64,000 nucleotides of DNA from positions 1 to 64,000 of the forward strand of contig NZ_JACVQF010000127.1 in assembly GCF_014534645.1 (NCBI RefSeq). The letters run 5' to 3'. The position numbers were made by a program, and so were the translations under genes. The notes under the pieces were generated by a model. It made no database searches, was not told where the DNA came from, and saw only the letters and a list, made by a program, of their open reading frames with translations. Numbering within the stretch: position 1 is the stretch's first letter; each line of letters begins with the position of its first letter. The stretch is from Streptomyces griseicoloratus (GTDB lineage Bacteria > Actinomycetota > Actinomycetes > Streptomycetales > Streptomycetaceae). Below, piece by piece: positions 35,483 through 43,311 of the stretch.

Positions 35483-36298
35483 ATGCCCGATGCAGCCCGC
35501 GCACCGCACTTCGTGAGGTCCTTCGAGCGCGGCCTCGCCGTGATCCGGGCCTTCGACGCCGACCACCCCGCCCTGACGCTGAGCGAGGTCGCCCGCGCCT
35601 GCGAACTGACCCGTGCGGCGGCCCGCCGCTTCCTGCTCACCCTGGCCGACCTCGGCTACGTCCACACCGACGGCCGGCTGTTCCGGCTCACCCCGCGCGT
35701 ACTGGAACTCGGCTACTCCTATCTCGCCGGGTTCACCCTGCCGCAGATCGCCGAACCGCATCTGGAACGCCTCGTCGCCGAGGTGCGGGAGTCGTCGTCG
35801 CTGTGCGTCCTGGACGGCGACGACATCGTGTACGTCGCCCGTGTCCCGACCCGCCGCATCATGACCGTGTCCATCACGGTCGGCACCCGCTTCCCGGCCC
35901 ACCTCACCTCCGTCGGCCGGGTCATCCTCGCCCATCTGCCGGATGCCGAGATCGAGGCCCGGCTCGCCCGCGCCGACCTGCGGCCGCACACCGCCCGCAC
36001 CCTCACCTCGGCCGACGCCCTGCGCGCGGAGCTGCGCCGGGTGCGCCGCCACGGGTACGCCGTCGTCGACCAGGAGCTGGAGGAGGGACTGAGGTCGGTG
36101 GCCGTCCCGGTGCGGGACCGGGACGGCGAGGTGGTGGCCGGCGTGAACATCGCGGTGCACGCCGGCCGCAACTCCGCGGAGTCCGTACGCCGCGACCTGC
36201 TGCCCCACCTGCTGGCGGCCGTCGCGCGGATCGACGCCGACCTGCGGATCACAGGTCCAGCACGAGCCGCCTCCCACGGCACCGCGACACGCAGATGA
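35483..36298 (+). CDS. IclR-family regulator (PcaR/PobR type)
   Basis: A 271-residue regulator with N-terminal winged helix (TLSEVARACELTRAAARRFL, about residues 35-54) and IclR effector domain (GDDIVYVARVP, SVGRVILAHL, VVDQELEEGLRSVAVPVRD region). The close match to PcaR/PobR-type proteins that sense protocatechuate-pathway compounds fits its place between an ABC importer and vanAB. ATG at 35483 has GGAGG 5 nt upstream; the frame is open 147 nt further. It overlaps the convergent vanB gene by 50 bp. Confidence 0.92.
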   Translation: MPDAARAPHFVRSFERGLAVIRAFDADHPALTLSEVARACELTRAAARRFLLTLADLGYVHTDGRLFRLTPRVLELGYSYLAGFTLPQIAEPHLERLVAEVRESSSLCVLDGDDIVYVARVPTRRIMTVSITVGTRFPAHLTSVGRVILAHLPDAEIEARLARADLRPHTARTLTSADALRAELRRVRRHGYAVVDQELEEGLRSVAVPVRDRDGEVVAGVNIAVHAGRNSAESVRRDLLPHLLAAVARIDADLRITGPARAASHGTATRR

Positions 36299-37187
36299 GC
36301 ATGGTCTCGCCGGCCGCCCGCTCCTCGTCCGTGAGCACCGAGTCCCGGTGGTCGGGGGTGCCCTCGACGACGTCCGTCTCGCAGGTGCCGCAGGTGCCCT
36401 CGGTGCAGGAGTACAGCACCTCGGCTCCGGCGGCGCGGACGGCGTCGAGGACGGAGACGTCCGCGGGGACGGTGACCGTGCGCCCGCTGCGGGCGAGGAC
36501 GACCTCGAACTCCGCGTCGCCGTCGCCCCGTGGGGCGTCCTTCGGCCGGAACCGCTCGACGCGCAGGATGCCGGGCGGGCACCGCTCCTCCACCGCGTCC
36601 AGCAGGGGCCCGGGACCGCAGCAGTAGACCAGGGTGCCGTCCGGTACGCCGTCGAGCACGGAGCCGAGGTCGAGCAGCCCGGTCTCGTCCTCGGGGGCGA
36701 TCGTGACCCGGTCCCCGTACCGCTCCACCTCCCCGGTGAACGCCATCGACCGGCGTGAGCGGCCGCCGTACAGCAGCGTCCACTCGGCACCCGCCCGCTC
36801 GGCGGCGGCGAGCATCGGCAGAATCGGTGTGATGCCGATGCCGCCGGCGACGAACCGGTAGCGGGGCGAGGGCTCCAGCCGGAAGTGGTTGCGCGGCCCC
36901 CGCACCCGTACCTTGTCGCCCGGCCCCACCCGCTCGTGCAGGTGGGCCGACCCTCCCCGCCCGCCGGGCTCGCGCAGCACCGCGATCCGCCACACGGCCC
37001 GGTCGTCCGGGTCGCCGCACAGCGAGTACTGCCGTTCCAGGTCCGGGCCGAGGACGACGTCGACATGGGCGCCGGGCTCCCAGGCGGGCAGCGGGTCGCC
37101 CAGCGGGTGGCACAGGGTCAGGACGAGCACGCCCTCGGCCGCCGACTCGCGGCGGTCGACGACGAGTTCGGCTTCGTACGGGGTCAT
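36249..37187 (-). CDS. vanB: vanillate demethylase reductase subunit (VanB-like)
   Basis: A 312-residue class IA reductase. Domain order is FMN-binding, NAD-binding, then a C-terminal plant-type 2Fe-2S ferredoxin with CTEGTCGTCETD and a distant Cys in LICVSRC. It passes electrons from NADH to the Rieske oxygenase VanA, whose gene lies just upstream on the same strand, separated by a 57-codon gene. ATG at 37187 overlaps the stop of that small gene (ATGA) and has GAGGAAA upstream. Product of the pair is protocatechuate plus formaldehyde if the substrate is vanillate; related O-demethylases cannot be excluded. Confidence 0.9.
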   Translation of the reverse strand: MTPYEAELVVDRRESAAEGVLVLTLCHPLGDPLPAWEPGAHVDVVLGPDLERQYSLCGDPDDRAVWRIAVLREPGGRGGSAHLHERVGPGDKVRVRGPRNHFRLEPSPRYRFVAGGIGITPILPMLAAAERAGAEWTLLYGGRSRRSMAFTGEVERYGDRVTIAPEDETGLLDLGSVLDGVPDGTLVYCCGPGPLLDAVEERCPPGILRVERFRPKDAPRGDGDAEFEVVLARSGRTVTVPADVSVLDAVRAAGAEVLYSCTEGTCGTCETDVVEGTPDHRDSVLTDEERAAGETMLICVSRCRGRRLVLDL

Positions 37188-37357
37188 GAACCGTTTCCTC
37201 GTGGCTGGTGTCCCTCCGGATGGGCGAGCATCCACTCCCACATCGCGACCGGGTCCTCGGCGGTGTGCTCGGCGCCGCAGTGACAGGTGCCGTGCAGGAC
37301 GTCCGTGCCCGGCAGCCAGTCGACGCGGTAGATCTCGCCGGTGGCCGGGCCGGTCAC
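37184..37357 (-). CDS. 57-residue Cys/His protein between vanA and vanB
   Basis: Not a named family that I recognise. The protein has a compact CHCGAEH motif followed by WEWMLAHPEGH, giving two Cys and at least three His in a zinc-finger-like spacing. Its GTG overlaps the VanA stop (GTGA) and its stop overlaps the VanB start (ATGA), so it is made with strict stoichiometry between the two subunits. Trp-rich ends suggest a small folded adaptor. A role in electron transfer, metal loading or assembly of the demethylase is possible, not shown. Confidence 0.75.
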   Translation of the reverse strand: MTGPATGEIYRVDWLPGTDVLHGTCHCGAEHTAEDPVAMWEWMLAHPEGHQPRGNGS

Positions 37358-38424
37358 CGGTGGGCCTCCGCGGGCTTCGCGCCCTCCTCGACCAGCCGGG
37401 CGAGGATGCGGCGGGCGGCCAGTCCGCCGGTGTCGATGTTGATGCTCAGCTCCTGGTAGCCGGTGCGCTCGGTGCCGAGCGTGCGCTGAAGCAGATTGAG
37501 CGCGTCGACGTCCTGCATGACGACCGTGTGGTTGTTCTTCCGCAGGAACTCGGTGACTTCGGCGTCGTCCGTCGCCCAGTCCCGGGAGACCGCCCAGAAG
37601 TCGTACACCCTGCCGTCGGCGGACGGGGTGATCGCGTACGTGATCTCGGTGTGGAAGGCGTGCGGATCGCTGCCGTCCGCCTCGGGCAGCACACCGACCG
37701 GGGCGACCCGGCTGTGCAGCAGGTACAGGCACGGCGCGTGGTACTCGATGTCCTGCCAGCGCGAGATGCGTCCGCTGATGCCGGTGGACCTGGCGTAGAA
37801 CGGCGGGCACTCGGCGTCGTCCATGTGCCGGCTCACCCGGACGATCCCCGCGCCCTCGTCGACCTCCGTGGTGATCGGAGTCTCGGCGACCTCGGGGGTG
37901 CCGATGTAGCCGCCGTGCAGATACGTCTCGTGGGACAGGTCGAGGAGGTTGTCGACCAGCAGCCCGTAGTCGGCGTCGATCGGCTCCATGCCCCGGACCG
38001 TGACCCAGCCGGGGGAGTCCAGGTGCCGGGCCCGCGGGACGGACTCCGGGTCGGCGAGCGCCGGGTCCCCGATCCACACCCACACCAGGGAGTCCCGCTC
38101 GGCCACCGGGTAGGAGGCGACGCGGGCGGTGCGCGGGACGCGTTTCTGGCCCGGCACGTACACGCAGGCGCCGGTCGTGTCGTACGTGAACCCGTGGTAC
38201 CCGCAGACGATCCGGTCGCCGTCGAGCCGGGTCGGGGCCTCGGACAGCGGATACCGGCGGTGCACGCACCGGTCGTGCAGGACGACCGGGGTGCCGTCCT
38301 CCTGGCTGCGGTAGAGGACCAGCGGCTCACCGAGGATCGTCCGTCCCAGCAACTCGCGCCCGACCTCGTGACTGTAGGCGGCGACATACCACTGGTTCCT
38401 GGCGAAGGCGGTCATGTGCGGCAT
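37354..38424 (-). CDS. vanA: vanillate O-demethylase oxygenase subunit (VanA-like, Rieske)
   Basis: A 356-residue Rieske non-heme iron oxygenase. The 2Fe-2S ligands are CVHRR (C53, H55) and CGYHGF (C74, H77). The mononuclear iron is held by DNLLDLSHETYLH (H165, H170). Length and N-terminus (FARNQWYVAAYSHEVG) match VanA-type O-demethylases, which turn vanillate into protocatechuate. ATG 38424 chosen; another ATG three codons in is possible. It is the first gene of vanA-small protein-vanB. The fit with the cou-like cluster 20 kb upstream suggests ferulate use. Confidence 0.9.
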   Translation of the reverse strand: MPHMTAFARNQWYVAAYSHEVGRELLGRTILGEPLVLYRSQEDGTPVVLHDRCVHRRYPLSEAPTRLDGDRIVCGYHGFTYDTTGACVYVPGQKRVPRTARVASYPVAERDSLVWVWIGDPALADPESVPRARHLDSPGWVTVRGMEPIDADYGLLVDNLLDLSHETYLHGGYIGTPEVAETPITTEVDEGAGIVRVSRHMDDAECPPFYARSTGISGRISRWQDIEYHAPCLYLLHSRVAPVGVLPEADGSDPHAFHTEITYAITPSADGRVYDFWAVSRDWATDDAEVTEFLRKNNHTVVMQDVDALNLLQRTLGTERTGYQELSINIDTGGLAARRILARLVEEGAKPAEAHR

Positions 38425-38564
38425 GATGGTTCCCGTCCCTGTCGGCGGGGCGTCTTCGCCCCGCGTGCCGTGGTTGGGCTCAGGGTCCTGACGGCTGTGG
38501 TTGCCGCGCAAGGCGGCTTCTGTCAGGCGGAAGCGTCTTTGCGAAAGAGCTGGTCAGGGCGTTG

Positions 38565-38852
38565 TCATGGTCTTGCGTCAGCCGGCAGGAAGTCCAGGAG
38601 CGGCGTCGGTGGTCGCGGCCTGCGCATGGCCGTGTCCAGGCTGCCCGCCGGGACGCGGTAGAAGTTGGCCGGCCTGGTGGAGAAGGAGCTGCGCAGGGCA
38701 TCCGGGTCGGCGCGGGTGATGTTCCCCCACGCCGCGTCGTAGTCGCCCGACTGGAGCGTCGGCGCCGGCTGGGTGACCTGGAGCTGCTTGAGGGTCACCT
38801 CGATGCCGGCGGCCTTGAGCTGCTGCTGGATCAGCTCCAACGCGGGCCCGGC
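38565..38852 (-). pseudogene. relic of a family 5 (peptide) ABC substrate-binding protein
   Basis: The frame reads ELIQQQLKAAGIEVTLKQLQ, then DYDAAWGNITRADPDALRS, which is the conserved near-C-terminal part of peptide/nickel-type binding proteins. The upstream three quarters are missing: the relic begins at the stop of the DUF1684 gene. After LDTA the expected AQAATTDAA continues in another frame, so there is also a frameshift. Both ends are gone; it cannot be functional. Confidence 0.75.
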
Positions 38853-39677
38853 TCAGGACCCGCCGCGCTCGCGGGGGATCTTCTGACCCGCCTCGATCGC
38901 CACTGGCAGCCGGTTCTCGGCCGGTGGCAGCGGGCAGGTGGCCAGGTCCGTGTAGGCGCACGGCAGGTTCGCGGCGCGGTTGAAGTCCAGGACGACCGTG
39001 CCGTCGGCGGCGGGCGGTTCGAGGGCCAGGGCCCGGTTGGCGGCGTAGGTGGTGACCCCGGAGGTCGCATCGGTGAACAGCACCATCAGCCGGCCCGCAC
39101 CACGCCCGGGGAAGGCGGTCAGGGACAGCTGACGCCCGTCCAGCTCGAACTCGATCCTGCCCGGGGCATCGAACACGTGTTCGAGGCCCTCGACCGCGGC
39201 GCCCACGGTGGTCGGCCGCGGCTCGTCGAAGGGGATGTACCGGCCCGTCACGGCCCAGCGCGGGTCGGGGGCGTAGGCGGGTGTCCCGGCGAAGGCGGTG
39301 CGCAGCGGCGCGTCCGGGTGCCGGGGACGCACGATGTCGTTGCCGCCGCGCTTGGCGACCTCGATGACGGCGTCTCCCCAGACCGCGTCGACGCCGCCGC
39401 GTTCGGGAAGTACGCCGAAGTGGTGTTCACCCTGCACCGGCGTACCGTCGACGACGAGTTCCTCACCCTCGTCGAGGGTCACGACGACCCCTTCTGGGCC
39501 GGTGTGCCATGCACCGGGCGCGTCGGGGAAGCGCTGCGGCCGGTCGTCGAGCCAGTGCAGGGCGGTGATCGCCAGGAACCCGTGCGGGTCGGCGAGCCGG
39601 TCCTCCTGGGCGCGGTACCACTCCAGCCAGTTCTCGGTGAAGGCCTGGAGGTCCGTTGCGGTCGCCTCCGCGGTCAT
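38853..39677 (-). CDS. DUF1684 family protein
   Basis: A 274-residue cytosolic protein of the conserved DUF1684 family (PF07920 in my recollection), recognised from WLEWYRAQEDRLADPHGFLA, the RGRYIPFD-like stretch TGRYIPFDEPR, the motif DFNRAANLPCAYTDLATCPLPP and the ending AIEAGQKIP. The family has no established biochemical role. AAGGAG lies 6 nt before the ATG at 39677. Its stop sits directly at the start of the binding-protein relic, so a deletion junction lies there. Confidence 0.85.
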   Translation of the reverse strand: MTAEATATDLQAFTENWLEWYRAQEDRLADPHGFLAITALHWLDDRPQRFPDAPGAWHTGPEGVVVTLDEGEELVVDGTPVQGEHHFGVLPERGGVDAVWGDAVIEVAKRGGNDIVRPRHPDAPLRTAFAGTPAYAPDPRWAVTGRYIPFDEPRPTTVGAAVEGLEHVFDAPGRIEFELDGRQLSLTAFPGRGAGRLMVLFTDATSGVTTYAANRALALEPPAADGTVVLDFNRAANLPCAYTDLATCPLPPAENRLPVAIEAGQKIPRERGGS

Positions 39678-39759
39678 ACGTTCTCCTTTGTCACGCGAGG
39701 CCCGGCCTCGCACAGGGGTGCAGGTCATCCATCGGGCTGACGGCCCGGCTCCGCCGTAC

Positions 39760-40683
39760 TCAGCGGGCCAGTTCGCCGAGGAGTGCCCAGGTGCGTCGGC
39801 GGTCCGCTTCGCCGGCGATCTCGGTGCCCGAGAACACGACTTCGGTGGCGCCGGCGTCGCGGTAACGCCGCACCTCGGCCTCGACCGTCTTCTCGTCGCC
39901 GATCACGGCCAGGTCGGCGGCGCGTCGGCCCCCGGAAAGCTCGATGACCCGCGCGTAGGACGGGATCTGTTCGTAGAACGCGAGGTTCTCGGTGGCCTTC
40001 GCCCGCACCGCGTCCACGTCGTCAGTGACCACGCCCGGCACGAGGGCCACGATCCTGGGCGAGGGGCGGCCGGCGGCCTCGGCAGCGGCGGTCAGGGCGG
40101 GGACGATGTGTTCGGCCAGGGCGCGCGGTCCCGCCAGATAAGGAAGGATCCCGTCCGCCAGCTCACCGCTGACCCGCAGCGCCTGCGGCCCCATCGCGGC
40201 GACCAGCAGGGGGACGCCGTTCTCGGCGCCCGGTACGCGCGCTGGGACCGGGGTGGCGGCGGTGAGCAGTTCACCGTGGAAGTCGGCCGTGCCGGTCTCT
40301 GTCAACTGGCGCAGGGCGGTGAGGAATTCACGCAGACGGGCGATAGGGCGTTCGAAGGGCAGGCCGAAGCCGGCCTCCGTGAGGAGTTTGGTGCCCAGGG
40401 CCAGACCGAGGTGGTAGCGGCCGTGCGTCGCGGCCTGGGCGGTCTGGGCCTGGCTGGAGACGAGCAGCGGGTGGCGTCCGAAGACGGGGATCGCGGAGGT
40501 GCCCACCTGCAGTCCGGGCACCTCGCGCCCGACGATCGCCGCGAGCTGGGGTGAGTCCGCGCCAAAGGTCTGGCCGAACCAGGCCGACCGCAGACCGGCA
40601 GCCGCGGCCTCCTGGGCCAATCGCACGGTGGCGTCGACCTGGTTCGGCGCGTCGGACGCGTTGAGTGCTACTCCAACAGTCAT
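39760..40683 (-). CDS. F420-dependent LLM-class oxidoreductase
   Basis: A 307-residue luciferase-like monooxygenase-fold protein. The F420-type features include RSAWFGQTFGADS near the N-terminus, GTSAIPVFGRHP and the C-terminal LGELAR. In actinobacteria such enzymes use coenzyme F420 to reduce or oxidise diverse substrates. The ATG at 40683 is chosen because the protein then begins with the TVGVALN strand. The upstream ATG 40716 is possible, and neither has a clear ribosome site. It follows DUF1684 on the same strand with an 82-bp gap. Confidence 0.85.
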   Translation of the reverse strand: MTVGVALNASDAPNQVDATVRLAQEAAAAGLRSAWFGQTFGADSPQLAAIVGREVPGLQVGTSAIPVFGRHPLLVSSQAQTAQAATHGRYHLGLALGTKLLTEAGFGLPFERPIARLREFLTALRQLTETGTADFHGELLTAATPVPARVPGAENGVPLLVAAMGPQALRVSGELADGILPYLAGPRALAEHIVPALTAAAEAAGRPSPRIVALVPGVVTDDVDAVRAKATENLAFYEQIPSYARVIELSGGRRAADLAVIGDEKTVEAEVRRYRDAGATEVVFSGTEIAGEADRRRTWALLGELAR

Positions 40684-40716
40684 GTCAGTAAGAACCGGCG
40701 TCGGCAGTACCTCCAT

Positions 40717-41096
40717 TCCGGTCTGCGTGTGACAGCTTCTTGTCAGTCATGTGTACTGCCCTGACCGAGAAGGTTCACCGGGTTGCGGATTTCACGGGGT
40801 TGGCCAGAGGTTGGGTGTGGCGACGGGGCGGTCGAGTGATCGCCCTGTCACCACCGAAAGGCAACCTCAAGCCCCCGCTGCGCCTCGGCGTCTCCCTTCA
40901 ACCGCGCCGGCCGCTTGACGACGGAGCCAGCGTGCTCCACGCGGGGCGACGACGCGCCTGCGGCTGCTGAGGTCCGTACTCGTCGCTCCTCTCGGAGGTG
41001 CCGCGCCCACCGCTGCGAGCGTCGCTGCGGCTTCTGTTCGCCTGCCCAGCTCCCAGACAAGTGAGGGTGTGCGACGCGATGTTGGAGAGCCGGACC
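40717..41096. other. intergenic region without a recognisable gene
   Basis: About 380 bp between the LLM gene and the MerR gene. Open frames here are short, without ribosome sites, and give low-complexity Arg/Ala-rich translations. It may hold the LLM promoter near its left end. I see no RNA gene or convincing terminator. Confidence 0.5.
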
Positions 41097-41528
41097 TCAA
41101 TGGGCACGCTCATGCCGCGGCACGCGACCGACCTGGCTTGTGGGGGCAGCCTCGCGTGACGGATCTTCTTCGTCCCGGGGCGCCGTGTCGAGAACGGCGT
41201 CCAGTATTCGCCGGGAACTCTCGAGTTGTGCGATTGCCTCGGTGATGCGGGCGCGTTCGCGCCGCAACTCCCCGATGAAGGTCGGGCAGCCGGATGGCAC
41301 CCTCAGTTCGTCCTTGTCGTGCACACAGTGCACGACCTTGGCGATGACCGCAGTGGAGAGCCCGGCGGCGAGCATCGCTCGGACGTGGTTCACCGTTGCG
41401 ACGTCTGCCTCGGCGTAATCGCGGTAGCCGTTGTCCAACCGGACCGGCCGGAGCAGACCCTGCTCCTCGTAGTAGCGCAACATCCTCCTGCTCACGCCGG
41501 TTTCGTGGGCCAGGTCGCCGATTCGCAT
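41097..41528 (-). CDS. MerR-family transcriptional regulator
   Basis: A 143-residue regulator. N-terminal helix-turn-helix IGDLAHETGVSRRMLRYYEE (residues 3-22) with the LRPVRLDNGYRDY wing, a long dimerisation helix and a C-terminal Cys in RVPSGCPTF. Only one or two Cys remain, so it is more like the multidrug or redox/aldehyde-type MerR proteins than a metal sensor. ATG at 41528 has AAGGAG upstream. It is divergent from an SDR gene, and a promoter with the MerR-type 20-bp spacer lies between them. Confidence 0.9.
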   Translation of the reverse strand: MRIGDLAHETGVSRRMLRYYEEQGLLRPVRLDNGYRDYAEADVATVNHVRAMLAAGLSTAVIAKVVHCVHDKDELRVPSGCPTFIGELRRERARITEAIAQLESSRRILDAVLDTAPRDEEDPSREAAPTSQVGRVPRHERAH

Positions 41529-41541
41529 CCCCGCCTTCTCC

Positions 41542-41573
41542 TTGACCTTCACATACATGTGATGCCTTACCGT
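41542..41573 (+). promoter_or_regulatory. MerR-type promoter with dyad operator
   Basis: TTGACC (41542-41547) and TACCGT (41568-41573) are 20 bp apart, longer than the usual 17 bp and typical of MerR-activated promoters. The inverted repeat TCACAT-AC-ATGTGA (41549-41562) lies in the spacer. The element reads towards the SDR gene at 41613. Confidence 0.65.
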
Positions 41574-41612
41574 CCCCAGTATCCGCTGATCGTGAAGTAA
41601 AGGAGCCGGACC

Positions 41613-42269
41613 ATGCCGGGTGCAGTGATCATTGGTGCGGGGCCGGGGATCGGGCAGGCAGTCGCCCGTCGGTTCGCCAGGGAGGGTCTGCCGATCGCGC
41701 TGATCGCCAGGGGCGGGCGGACACTGCGCGCCGTGGCCGGCGCGGTCGCTGCCCATGGCGTTCCAATCGTCACGTTGCAGGCCGACAGCACCGACCGGGC
41801 CGAGTTGGACGCGGCCCTGGACCAGGCCATCGGCGAGCACGGCGTGCCGGAGGTCGCCGTGTACAACGCTGCGCTCGTCCGCGCGGATGAGCTGGGTGAG
41901 TTGTCGGTACGTGATCACATGGAGGCATGGGCGGTCAACGTAGTGGGAGCGCTCAATGCCGCGGCACGCCTCGCGCCGGCAATGGCGACGCGCGGGAGTG
42001 GAACGTTCCTTGTCACGGGCGGCATGCCCGAGCCCAAGCCGCAGTACGTGAGCCTCTCCCTGGGCAAGGCGGGCGTCCGGACTCTGGTCGCGCTGCTTGA
42101 TCAGCAGTACAGGTCCTCCGGAGTGCACGTGGCGAGCGTCACCGTGGACGGCCCGGTCGCCCCCGGCACCGACTTCGACCCCGACGACATCGCAGAGCAC
42201 TACTGGCAGCTGCACACGCAGCCGCGCCACCTGTGGGACCGCGAGGCGCTGCACGCCGGCCGCTCTTGA
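41613..42269 (+). CDS. SDR-family oxidoreductase
   Basis: A 218-residue short-chain dehydrogenase-like protein with the N-terminal Rossmann motif IIGAGPGIGQAVARRFA (residues 6-22) and YNAAL in place of NAG. The active-site tetrad is atypical: the expected YxxxK appears as YVSLSLGKAGVR, with Lys at a longer spacing. The catalytic mode is therefore uncertain. AAAGGAG precedes the ATG at 41613. Expression is probably activated by the divergent MerR protein through the 20-bp spacer promoter. Confidence 0.82.
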   Translation: MPGAVIIGAGPGIGQAVARRFAREGLPIALIARGGRTLRAVAGAVAAHGVPIVTLQADSTDRAELDAALDQAIGEHGVPEVAVYNAALVRADELGELSVRDHMEAWAVNVVGALNAAARLAPAMATRGSGTFLVTGGMPEPKPQYVSLSLGKAGVRTLVALLDQQYRSSGVHVASVTVDGPVAPGTDFDPDDIAEHYWQLHTQPRHLWDREALHAGRS

Positions 42270-42556
42270 TGGTGCGCGGCCCATGGCCCCGGGCCAGAGA
42301 GCCGAGCCCGGCCGCCCGCGCCTGCCGGGGCGGAGCGGCCGGCTCGCTCTGGACGAGACGGTGGTTGACGGGTTCGAGCGCATCACGGACACACTGCACC
42401 GCCTGTTCAGCGAGGAGCGCCCCTTCGCCCTGGCCACCGACCTCGGCATCGGTGGCAGCGCCCTCCGCCCGTGGCTACGTCCGTTTGCCTTGACCTGGAC
42501 GGCGACGCGGCCGGCTCGGGGCCGGGGCGAGGGCCGTCGGCCGGGACCGGGGAGGG
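42270..42556. other. short region with no confirmed gene
   Basis: Between the SDR gene and the FMN reductase stop. One plus-strand frame reads ETVVDGFERITDTLHRLFSE, which looks protein-like but has no start signal and changes to low complexity within 40 residues. It could be the debris of a lost gene; I cannot identify the family. Confidence 0.35.
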
Positions 42557-43162
42557 CTACCGGTTCGCGATCTGCGGGCGGTCGCGGCGGGCGTCGTGGA
42601 GGACCGAGCCCCACCAGAGCAGCTGATCGAGCATGGCTCTGGCGGCGTCTTCGGGGCCCTGCGGGTCCCGGAGCGTGCCCTCGGGGGAGAAGAGGAGGTA
42701 GTAACTGGGGAAGGCGACGTAGTCGCGCACGGTGTGGGCATGCAACTCGTTGAAGACCTGCCGCAGTTGCTCGATCGCCAGGAGACCGCCGCTGAGGCCG
42801 CTGTAGCCGACGAAGCCGATCGGCTTGGCCTTCCACTGGGTGTAGTGCCAGTCGATGGCGGCCTTGAGAGACGCCGGGAAGCTGCGGTTGTAGTCGGGCG
42901 TCACGATGACGACCGCGTCGGCGGCGTCGAGCCGCCGGGTCAGTTCGGTCATGCCCTCGGGACGCGGTAGGTCGGGCTGCAGGGCCGGCGGTGTGGGCGG
43001 CAGTGCGAGCGGGAGGTCGACGTCCGCCAGATCGATCAGGTCGATCGTGAACTCGTCGTGCCGCTTGGCCTGTTCGACGAACCAGTTGGCCACCACCGGG
43101 CCGAAGCGGCCCTCCCGGACACTGCCGACGATCACTGCGAGATTCAGTCGTGCGCTGGACAT
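42557..43162 (-). CDS. NAD(P)H-dependent FMN reductase
   Basis: A 201-residue flavodoxin-like protein of the NADPH-dependent FMN reductase family. The FMN loop is IVGSVREGRFGPVVANWF (about residues 11-28) and the second loop is TPDYNRSFPASLKAAIDWHY (about 88-107). Such enzymes reduce FMN or quinones and support flavin monooxygenases. TAGGAGAG lies upstream of the ATG. It is divergent from the XRE gene. Confidence 0.9.
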   Translation of the reverse strand: MSSARLNLAVIVGSVREGRFGPVVANWFVEQAKRHDEFTIDLIDLADVDLPLALPPTPPALQPDLPRPEGMTELTRRLDAADAVVIVTPDYNRSFPASLKAAIDWHYTQWKAKPIGFVGYSGLSGGLLAIEQLRQVFNELHAHTVRDYVAFPSYYLLFSPEGTLRDPQGPEDAARAMLDQLLWWGSVLHDARRDRPQIANR

Positions 43163-43311
43163 GATTGCTCTCCTACGGAGGGGTTGGTGCTGCCCCAGGC
43201 CGGGGCGTGCGCTCCACGGTGCCGGGCGGGCCGGAGGACGAGGGAGGCCGGGCGGAGGGTGGTAGCGGCAGGGCCACGATCCGCCGGGGTGGCCGGTGTT
43301 ACGTTCGAGGG

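Noticed and set aside
40740-41113. Several short frames in the gap after the LLM gene
   Set aside because: No ribosome sites, different frames overlap each other, and the products have no recognisable pattern.
42097-42753. Plus-strand frame containing ETVVDGFERITDTLHRLFSE
   Set aside because: Overlaps the SDR gene in another frame and the reductase gene on the other strand. The protein-like part is about 40 residues and I cannot name a family.
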